A stretch of DNA of 64,000 nt from Siphonodentalium dalli. Taxonomy: Eukaryota > Mollusca > Scaphopoda > Gadilida > Siphonodentaliidae. The translations under genes and the position numbers were made by a program. The DNA lies in NCBI GenBank assembly GCA_032622095.1, contig CP136069.1, positions 7,022,036 through 7,086,035 of the forward strand. The letters are read 5' to 3'. How positions within the stretch are numbered: the first letter of the stretch is position 1; every line of letters starts with the position of its first letter. Below the pieces are notes generated by a model that saw only the letters and a program-made list of their open reading frames with translations, ran no database searches and had not been told where the DNA came from. Below, piece by piece: positions 26,301 to 38,300 of the stretch.

Positions 26301-29300
26301 TTTCCGGGGTATAAGACCAACCCCTCCCTGGCCCTAACCATAACCCCTCCAAAACGGGTTTATATACCAGTATTTGAGAAAAATTACTCCCCCAACACCT
26401 GTCTTATACCTGCGAGAATACGGTAGTGGTCATCCCAACTGGCTGATCAAGGAGAAATTCATAATTATGAGGATGTGTATTGAATTGCGTATTAAAAGTC
26501 ATTCATGTTAGCGAATCATATCGTGACTGACTGATCATCCAAATAAAATTTTCACGAAGACTATCGACACAGATGACACTCTATTCCATCAATGAATATG
26601 ACCTCTCAGAAGCCGGATGATATATCGAAAGAGGCAACACCTTATAAAGCAAGGAGCTTTACCCTGCAGGGAGCCCCACACATATATAGAAGCATATAGA
26701 AGAGTGTCGTCTGCTCATGTTTGTCTGGGGCTCTGTATGGGTGAAATTATAAAATTGTTAAAGAATACAAGAAAAAATTATTAAAATTGTAAACAATTGT
26801 TAGGCCAATGCATTCTCTTATATATGCGAGGCGACCTTATAAAGCAAGGAGCTGGACTCCGCAAATATGCGACCTGCCATATCAAATCCAGTCGTAAGTC
26901 GGGATTTTTTTACCCTGTGCCAACGCATTCTCTTATATATGCGAGTCGACCATAGGTCGCCTCGCATATATAAGAGAATGCATTGGCCTAAAAATAATTA
27001 TCTTTTTTTTTAAATAAATGTTTCTTACAATTTTTAGGACATAAAATAAAAAACATCCATTACCCTGCAGGGAGCCCCACACATATATAGAAGCATAAGA
27101 AGTGTGTCGTCTGCTCATGTTTGTCTGGGGCTCTGTATGGGTGAAATTATAAAATTGTTAAAGAATACAAGAAAAAATTATTAAAATTGTTAGGCCAATG
27201 CATTCTCTTATATATGCGAGGCGTAACATAGGGTTTTACATACAAGTTATGACCACTTACCTCACGGTTACATCTCCATAAAAAACAGTCCACATGACAG
27301 TTAATCCTTATATTTATATACATTTAGCGAAAAAGCCACTTTTGTAAATGTATTTAAATCGAAAAGTGTATCGTGACAAAACCAGCCCAAAATATCCCAT
27401 AGCACCCTTGGCAAAAGTTAACAGGAACAACGAGGCGCTTTGTATTGAAACCCGATGATTTATTAAGTCAATCCTGTGCGAGTCCAAATGTGCCCAAAGC
27501 ATTACGCGTTCTTCTTTCCGAAATTGATGACGTGTCGATGTAATTATGGGGTTGCAGTTATGAGCTGTTGCGCGTTCACCGAGAAATAACTGCAACTAGT
27601 CAAGTGGGCGCCGACCAATCGGAATGCTGGATTTAGTGATAATCACACTTAGTATGTAAATATAATGAAATAAAGGTAAGAGAAGGTGCAGAATGAATAT
27701 TATAACAAAAGTAATTTGCTGCCAAACCCCTTATTATACTGAATCAGCTTTAGTGATACAAGATATAGAGGACTATAACCAAGCCATATTCCCCCATTCA
27801 AACTATTTCTTATTTACTTTACTTCATATTCATTTCTTCTCAAATCTGTTCATTACTTTCAATCAATCATGCCTCAATTGTTCTTTATCTTTATCATCTT
27901 AACTAGGGCTTGCCATGTTAATTGCTAATTCTCCAATTAAGCTTCATATAACTCTTATCAATTGACATAAATCTTTACACCTATTATTCTAAATGTCCAG
28001 GTGGCAAGTCCTGCTGTTAATTAGTATGCTTCAGGCTTTCACACGTCTTTGGCTAATCAAATCTATTGTTTCACTAAGTTGTATATATATATCAAAACTT
28101 CTAAATGTAAGTTAAGTAATTCATCTTTAGACTTCACTCTTCACGGCACCCGGTTCTTATTCTCTCTTCACGGCACCCGGATTATATATTGCATTTCATC
28201 GGCACCCGATAGACTGTTCAATACTTGTGTACCTAATATATGCTTGGAATTCAACAATAAATACTGTTATTACTATATGTCTGGAGTCCATTGATCATCT
28301 TCATATCAAAACCTACCAGAGCTAATTGACCCCGTGATATCAATTTCCAGTCCGTGTTAGGACCTCCAACGAGTTATGTTGGGGGATATAAGATTTTATG
28401 AAACGAGTTTGATAAATTTGATTCGCAACGAGTCGTAAACGAAAATCAAAATCCTCTAATATAACAGAAGCTTAAAAATTGTTGGCTGAGACGCTTCACA
28501 ACCGTATAGATATTTTGAAAGTGTGGAGAGCGCGGGCACAGGTCGGAATCCGATTTCTTATGTAATTATTTCTATGGAACTAGCTAAATTTTGTTAGGTT
28601 GTGTCGGAAATTGACATAAATTTTGTTAGGTTGTGTCAGAAATTGACATAAATTTTGTTAGGTTGTGTCGGAAATTGACATGGAATAGTTTGTTGAGCAT
28701 TGTTGCCATTCAAAGATGGAACTAGCTAAATTTGTTTGTGTTGTGTCGGAAATTGACATAAAATATGTGTTGAGCACAAACAAAGGATAATGGTGTTGAC
28801 ATAGCTAAAAGTTAATTAAACTGCGTGTTAATCAAGGTCTGAGTCTAGATCGAACGAGCAAATCTCTCAAACTGGGATTTTTCTTGTAGGCAATAATCAC
28901 CCGTTTGTCGAGAGGCTCGGTCAATTTAGTGTTTAATAATGCAAAGTTTTTTCGGAAAATGCTTGCGATTTCAACATTTCTACGATTGTAGATCAGAGGA
29001 AAGCACAAGAAATTTTGAGAAACACCTTTGTAGTCAATGTTAAGTCCGAACGGAAGATATGTTTTAAGTACGCCCATCCAATGATTTTCGCGTTCTAGGC
29101 GTATTGAATCGGTTTGGTCTTCCTCGGCTAGAATTGGTGTCTGTTCTATTGGCTGAAAGCTGAAATGGGATTTAATGTTATGATTAGATGAGTTGAAATG
29201 ATCTGAAATTTGCGTGTCAAGTTCTTGGCGGACACTGGAAAGATGATTAGACATTCTAACTGTGAGAGCGGTTTTTGTTTGTCCAACATATTGTATACGG

Positions 29301-32300
29301 CACCTTTTGCATGTGATTAAGTAAATTACGTTTTTAGAATCACAATTAAGTTTGCTCTGCATTTGATACGATATGCGTGTTTGTTCGCTGGTGAAAGTGT
29401 TACCAGTATTGATATATTCCATTGTATTGATGTAACATCGTTTTCTGTGACAAAATGAGGCTGAACCATTACCCGACACCGGCCGATTGTGCCGTATCCT
29501 TGTTGGCTCAGTCGATGTTGGGTCATGGCGTAACGATTCCAATTCTCTGAGAGTTTCGGACTTTACTTGGCGCAGTAATCTACTAGAGTAGCCGCGCGGT
29601 CGTAAAGCCTGGAAGAGCACCGAACAAGCTTGATTTAGGTCGCTTCTGTTCGTGCAGTTCCGGTGATATCGAATGATTTGAGATTTAATCAATCCATTGA
29701 AAAGTTTTGGCGGATGGAAAGATTTACGATGAAGTAGCTGGTGAGAATCCGTTGGTTTCGTAAAAAGTTTTGTATCTAAAATGTTGCATGATGTAAATTG
29801 TGGGCCCTTAAATATTGTTAAATCAAGGAAATCAATGCTGGTTTGCGATATTGATTCTTTGAGTTGGATTGATTCGTCATGACTGTTCAAGATGTCCAAG
29901 AACACCCTAAACTCATCCAGACCATGAGTCCAAATGATAAATATGTCGTCCAAGAATCTATAATAGGCTAATGGTTGTTTATCAGATTTGGCTAGGGCGC
30001 CTTTCTCCCACTCTGCAACAAAAATTGAGGCAAAATTAGGACTAAACTTCTTGCCCATACTGCAGCCGGAGACCTGTAAATAATATCGTCCATAAATTCA
30101 AAGTCATTCCCTTTAAGAGAAAGTTCTAATAATTGAAGTAGTTCATCTCCAGGTCTATCAGGATCATGGTGGAAATCAAATGCATTCTTAATTGACTTTA
30201 ATCCGGCATCGATTCCAATATTTGTATACATAGATTTCACGTCGAGACTAATTAGGTAAGCAGAAGATGGAACTTCAATTTTCGACAATTTAATGAGGAA
30301 GTCCTCCGTGTCTTTTAGATAGCTCGGATGGCGGGTAGCAATTGGTTTCAAATAGAAATCAATAAACTCCGAAATGTGGTACGACTCCGAAGCCACGTCG
30401 CTGATGATCGGGCGACCGGGTGGTGTGTATGGATTAGTCCAACAGCTCAAAGGTTTGTGTATTTTAGGTAGCAAATAAAATGTCCTATTATTGGATTCAG
30501 GTTTTGCAATTAGATACTGAACATGTTTTTTCTTTAAAACGTCCTGGTCCAGCAAGCTTTTGAGAATGAGATTGAATTTTAAAACATTGGATTTCCAAAT
30601 TGGCTCATCCAATGGTTTGTAATATTTAGTGTTGCTTAAATGGCGCGTCGCTTCTAGAATGTAATTTTCTTTAGACATGATGACGAGCGAGGAGCTGCCT
30701 TTGTCACAATGTTTGATTACAATGTTTTTATTGCTGCGAAGAGTTTTTAGTGCAGTTCTTTCAACTTTAGTAAGGTTATCCTCGTTGTGAAATTTTGGTA
30801 AATTTGTTATGTCGGTTTTGACTAAGCCAGCGACCTCGGGAATGGAGTGGTCAATCTGGCGGTCAGAGGGGGGTCCACATCGAAGGTTCTTTAAATAGAT
30901 AGATAGATACTTTATTGCGCAATCGCTATACGGATACAGGATATGGCAAAGAAAGAAAAAAAATAAACATGCAAATAAAATATATGACTAGAATATTTGT
31001 GCTGAGTGATTACAGTGTTATTGTCGTAATATTTCGGCTTCAATTAAATATTTACTTAGAGATCTGCTCAGTTGTTTATCATTAGATTTGAATATTTCTT
31101 GAAGCTTTTGGCGCTCGTCTAACACATCGTAATTTGATATCACATTCTTCGCGTAACTGCTAAAGACTTGCCTAGGATTGTGGTACTTCGGGCAGTGTAA
31201 TAAAAAGTGAGACTCATCTTCGATAGGTTTATCTTTAGCGGGCATATTATGACTACATTGTTTGCAAGTTCGTTCCTCTATACAACAGTATTGCGTGCTC
31301 GAGTTGCCGATGGAAAATCTAGTCCCCCAATTTGCCTCTTTGTTTTTGTTTCTATTTTGGTTAGGAACAAAGTTGGACAATAATTTAATTTTAATGAACA
31401 AAGCGATCATTTTGCATTGTCTGATGTTGTTGCCATGTGCAGCTTTACGAAATAGTATTAATCCACCTGATTCAATGTAAAAGTCATCTGTTGGCGTGCT
31501 GCCAAGTTGGCAGGAAACCACTAGTGAGAGATAAGAAAATATCTAATGGTTTTTTAAATGATATAATAGGGGTTTCATGTGATATAAAATAATTAATGAG
31601 CATTGTGTGCAGATATGCATGCATGGTTGTGGACCGCCAACATTGAGTCCTACCTGCACCGATTAAATTCCCATGATAACAATGGGCTACTGTTAGGAAA
31701 CCAGTGATAACTAAATAAGAAATGAAAAATCAAACGGAAAATGAACTCAAATATTCAGACAGTGTACATGCACAAAAGTACTGTGCAATTGAGTATGAAA
31801 TAAGGTAAACAAATGTTAAAAGGGATGGAAATCCAGATAAAGCACATGGTATCACTAGGTTACATCAAGTATTAATCCACTTCTCCCTGACGTCATTTCA
31901 GGGAAGACTTGCGGCCACACAGGGCGACTATTTCGCACACGTCGCCCCCTAGGCTGGTCCCTGCCTAGAGATTTCAAATTGGGAGAAATGACTTCTCCCT
32001 GTTGGGCTGTTATCATACACCCCAACATCACCCTTCTATGATCAATTAAGTATTACTCGACACAAGAGGCAATTTATAAACACATTATAGTAAATACACA
32101 GAACGACACGATGTGTAAATGGGTTTGTCGATACGACACTCATGCTGTCGCGGAAGGATAGAACGAGAGGCGCAAGCAAGCAAGCGCCTCTCGTTCTATC
32201 CTTCCGCGACAGCACGAGTGCCGTATCGACAAACCCATTTACACATCGTGTCGTTCTGTGTTTAATCCATGCTTCGCGTCCTAGAATCCGTGCATTAAAA

Positions 32301-35300
32301 ATACAGACTTAGAAGGTTTATTTAGGCACATAGAGGGCCAGTCTGGGTGAACGTCGACTCTATATTTGAAATCTAGAGTCTGGAGCTAATGTCGCCAAAA
32401 CCATTTCTATTCAGTGAAGGGCTTCCCCAAAATGACGTCACGGATTTTAAAAAATACATCGATGATTGACAGGTGTCCCCACGTGTTATTTGTTGTGCTT
32501 CGCAATAACAATGGCCGACTCATCAACCCCTAGAAGGCCTGTGTCGTGACATAAACTTACAGAAGATAATATTTGTTGTGTGTGCGACTATTCTTTTTCG
32601 GGAGATGAACTCGCCGCATCAACGGGAAAGCTGCACCCGAGAGCAAAAAATAAGGTCGTCATGAAAAAAAATGATGCTTTTGAACTATTTAAAAGCATAA
32701 AATTAAGTGATTTCCTCGGTGTTTCAGATGACTTTTTTACGACAAATAATTTGATTTGCAAACCATGTTACAATAAAGTAAATCAAATACACGGACATGA
32801 GTGAGTTCTATTTATATTTATGGGAGGCAAAGTTTGTACCATACGCAGGTAGGGCTTCACGATATGATCAAAAATATTATCGATACGATATCCAAATTAT
32901 TATCGCGATATGGGTATATATCGATAATCTAAAGTTTTGAATTCCAAACTAATGTAATTTTAAATTGTATGCTTTCATGAAAAGTCGCGAACGAGCGTTA
33001 GCAATTTGCGTATTTTCGTTGTATACATAACATTTCCATGTTACTTCCGGTTGTAATTGAAAGTAAGAACTAAACGATAAGTTTACGTAATATAGTAATG
33101 TTTATTGAATTAACACAGCATTTGAATGAAAGAACATACAGTAAAACAATAATAACAAAAATGGCTAACAATATGAAGGTGACTTGCACAGAGACATATT
33201 TACATGTTTGACGCTAAGACCGCGCTGAATAACTATTAAGTTGCGTCGACGTATCCAGCTGGTCGAGAAAGCAGACACTATCCCGCGGCAAATACTAAGC
33301 AATCTACTAACACGTTTGTCGTCTTTCATAGAGTTGTTAACAGCCAGATTCAAATTGTGCCCGAAGCAGGAAAGGTGTTGCCATCTGAGTATGTCAACAG
33401 CTTTGATACTGTTTGACCCATTGTCTGTTGTGATGCACGACAGCTGATCGGGATTGAGACCCCACGACTTTAAACAATCAGGCAACACTTCCGCGATATT
33501 CTCGCTAATTTAATGACAACAATGACTCTGCTTTAGGGACACGCCAACATCGAACTTATAACTTAAATGGCTTCACGCCAGATTATCCACACGCAATACA
33601 ACCTGTGAAAACACTGCTTATATCACCACAACAGTGTTTAATCAACGAACTCAATTACTGAATGAGTAGCCTTCTTTTCACGTTAATTATTTGTAACGCC
33701 TTTAGCAATACAGCGGACTCTTTGTCTAGCCAGCCACCAATGCGGGTGACAGTCCCGCTATTTGCACGTTATCACACTGTTGGCTAGAATGCGCCTACAT
33801 TAAACTTTTTGTTTTATTTAATTCAAATTTATTAAACTTTGGAAATATATCGTTGATGACGATAATTTAGTTTTGGGTCGATACGATACGATAATTTAAA
33901 AATATATCGACATTCGATAATATATCGATATAGCGTGAAGCCCTATACGCAGGCCTATCTATCAGGTCTAGAACATCCTTCAAATTAATCCGAATCGTAC
34001 CGAATATATAATTTCGAAGCCATTTTTTCTGTCTCTGTTGTATTGCAAGCCTCGCTTTCGATCGGAGAAATACCGACGAAATTCCGCTCTGTTACTATAT
34101 TTAGAGGTGACATTATGGGACAGTCTCTGCCCATTAACACTTGTTTATTAACCCATAACGGTTTCATTGGACGGAAAATAATTTACGCAATCAATCAGAT
34201 TACGGAATCCCGAGGACTTGGAAATGAGATAGCGATATTATCCGTCAGACCTAATATTCTATGTTGTTATGAATATTTAGGTATGAGTTTATTTAGACTG
34301 ATAGAGGGCATGTTTTGTCATGTGTGATGATGCTTTTATTTTATAGTTCCGGTTTCATGGTTCAGGCGAACATCATGTTCGTCATTTTATGTCAACGAGA
34401 TGCGTATGGAACGTACGTTCCATGCGTATGGAACATACGTTCCATACGTATTTGTAAATATGGAACAGCAATAACACTGTACTTATGGGAACAAGCATGT
34501 AATAAATATACTTTTAATGTGCTGAGAGCTTTCCGATGAATGGCAACAAGCCATATTTTCGACTAAATCCTGAAAAATTACCCATAATTCTGCTGTGGTT
34601 AAGGAGTCGATTATTTAGGGCATTACTGTATGAGAGAGAAGTCACTTCTTCCTGGGATAAAAATAGGGAGAAATGGTAAATATGGAAAGATATCTCTCAA
34701 GTTGCCCTCTGGGCTGGTCCCTGCAAATGCCCAATTAAGAGATAAATAAGGCCCTCTAGGCCTTGAAATAGTGTGTTTGCCATTTGCAAAATGAGGTCCA
34801 CAGAGGGTGAATTTAGTGACACTATCCCAAATGGTGGGCTAGCATCAGCAAATTCACCCTCTGGGAACCTCATTCTGCTGAGGCCTCAACTGCTATAGGA
34901 GACCTAGTATCAGGTTGAAGTTTCCTATTTGAAGTTGGTGAAGCGCACCATTGGGCACTTTGATTATGCACAGCGGGCTAGCATCACCAAATACACACTC
35001 TGGAAATATCATTCTGCTTAGGTCTCATTTTTCTGGGAAGCATCTATAGTCTTTGTCCATTCTGTTCAGTTTATACACAATGTGTTTGTATCGATTTATG
35101 TATCGCGACAAGGCTAGTTTTCATGGCCATATAGCGACGAGGCTATCTTGGTCGCCAAGTCGCTATATGGCCACGAAAACTAGGCGAGTCGCGATACATG
35201 AATCGTTACAAACACAATGTGCATAACACATTTATCTATAATTGGTGTGACAGAATCCACCGCACAAATTACATTGTAGGAGTTTCTTAAATGCCAAAAC

Positions 35301-38300
35301 TGTTGAATTTGCGTCCGACGATTAGCTTTCTTGAGTATATTCTCCCAACCTGCAAAGGTATCTGTGCCACGCGATTAGCTCGCTTTGCTAAATTTTCACA
35401 ACCTGCAAGTTTACGCGCATATGCCTAACGGAAATTGTATTCAATGGACAACATCTCTTACACTTATAATAAATTCTGAACAAATACATATAATAGTTAC
35501 TTTGTGATATGTTATACCATAATACCCATGATGGAAGCCTGGTACGCAATCAAATAATGTTAAAACCTTGGAACTATTTGTTTATAGTACGCAAGAATAT
35601 ACGTTGGAATGTCGTTGGATTTTTTACGCGATTGATATGACGTCAGTTCATTCATGATTTTGAACCATGCAACGACGTAACGAGCGCCTTGTATCGCAAC
35701 TGCAGTAATGATACGGATGCTTTTATCGCCAATTCGTTATCGCCAATTGTATCAGGGAATTTCGTAGGAAATGGTAGATAGAATGTGTTATAGAGGTGAC
35801 TAATGCGCGCCATCACCAACTTCAACTGGGAAACTTCAATTCAATCCTAGGTCTTCTCCCATACATGTAGCAGTTGCGGCCAAAGCAGAATGAGATCCCC
35901 AGAGGGTGAATTTAGTTATGCTAGCAGGATAGCATCACTGAATTCACCCTCTGTGTACCTCACTCTACAAATGACAGAAACACTATTTCAAGGCTTGCCC
36001 ACAATAATAACATCATACCTTGGAAAGTGAAATGATTCGTTCTGAGATTGGGTGAATTCTGTGATATTATATCGCCATTCATAATTTCCAGTCGAACTGT
36101 TGTAGAATTTTGATTTATAAACATTGAAGCACACTGAAATGAGATGTAAATTCCATGATATTACAGTAATGCTCTAATTAATCGACTCCTTAAACACAGC
36201 AGAATTATGGGTAACTTTTCAGGATTTAGTCGGAAATATGGCTTGTTGCCATTCATCGAAAAGCTATCCCCGAGAGCTTTCCGATGAATGGCAACAAGCC
36301 ATATTTCCGACTAAATCCTGAAAAGTAACCCATAATTCTGCTGTGTTTAAGGAGTCGATTAATTAGAGCATTACTGTATATCGCCATTCTTATTGAAACA
36401 TGCTGAATTAATGTAGATTGGGTGAATTCTGTGATATTATATCACATATCATATGCATGGTTTATCTGTTGTAAAATTTTGATTCATAAACATTGAAACA
36501 TGCTGAAATGAGATGTAATTTCTGTGATATTATATCGCCATTCTTATTGAAACATGCTGAATGAATGTAGATTGGGTGAATTCTGTGAAATTATATCATT
36601 TCATATGCCCAGCTAATCGGTTTTCATTCTAATTCACTAATTCAACCTCCTGACAGGTAAGTCCAATTTTGGCGACGCTAATTGGTCAGATGCCCAGGTG
36701 TAGCTGTCGTAAAATCATATGAATTTACATAGCTTGGCGCATGTGGCGAGCTATAGACCTGCTCATTAATACAAAATTCTGAAACTTTACGCAATCCCCC
36801 AGTAGTACATTCATTCCAAGGGACAACATTGTACACATCGGGAAAGTGTGTTTGAATCGCACATCGGCTTAATATAACCCTTTCTCAACTAAAGCATCAT
36901 TGATGAGTAGTTATCCCATAGGAAATGTTCAGATAATAAGTGTAACCCTTTCTATACTAAAGCTTCATTGATGAGTAGTTATCCCTTAGGAAATGTTCAG
37001 ATAATAAGATTAACCCTTTCTATACTAAAGCATCATTGATGAGTAGTTATCCCATAGGAAATGTTCAGATAATAAGTTTAATCCTTTCTATACTAAAGCA
37101 TCATTGATGAGTAGTTATCCCATTGAAACGTTCAGATAATAAGTTTAACTCTTTCTCAACTAAAGCATCATTGATGAGTAGTTATCCCATAGGAAATGTT
37201 CAGATAATAAGTGTAACCCTTTCTATACTAAAGCATCATTGATGAGTAGTTATCCCATTGAAATGTTCAGATAACAAGTTTAACCCTTTCTATACTAAAG
37301 CATCATTGATCAGTAGTTATCCCATTGAAATGTTCAGATAATAAGTTTAACCCTTTCTCAACTAAAGCATCATTGATGAGTAATTATCCCATAGGAAATG
37401 TTCAGATAATAAGTTTAACCCTTTCTATACTAAAGCATCATTGATGAGTAGTTATCCCATAGGAAATGTTCAGATAATAAGTTTAACCCTTTCTATACTA
37501 AAGCATCATTGATGAGTAGTTATCCCATAGGAAATGTTCAGATAATAAGTTTAACCCTTTCTATACTAAAGCATCATTGATGAGTAGTTATACCATAGGA
37601 AACGTTCAGATAATAAGTTTAACCCTTTCTATACTAAAGCATCATTGGTGAGTAGTTATCCCATAGGAAATGTTCACATAATAAGTGTAACCCTTTCTAT
37701 ACTAAAGCATCATTGATGAGTAGTTATCCCATAGGAAATGTTCTGATAATAAGTTTAACCCTTTCTATACTAAAGCATCATTGATGAGTAGTTATCCCAT
37801 AGGAAATGTTCACATAATAAGTGTAACCCTTTCTATACTAAAGCATCATTGATGAGTAGTTATCCCATAGGAAATGTTCTGATAATAAGTTTAACCCTTT
37901 CTATACTAAAGCATCATTGATGAGTAGTTATCCCAAAGGAAATGTTCAGTTAATAAGTTCAACAAACGACCATAGTTAGTTTGTTGATCTTATTATCTAA
38001 ACATTTCCCTTAATAAATAGAGCTCCTTCAGCACTTTTATTTATCTGTCGTCTGCTTTTCTCACCTTACCATCCCTCCAAATGAATAATAGACCATTCCA
38101 ATGTACACTCTCTGACTGACTGGAAGAATCCACTTAGAATGGAAACGGTTAATTCAATGTTGAGAAATTTATTCAGACAACCTGTTTACTTGAAATAGGT
38201 CTTTCGAAACGAATCAATAGACGTCAAAATCTTGACGGAATGATGATGGGATTGACAGGACACAACATTGTTGAAACGGTTGTTCGCTATACTGTGAAGT

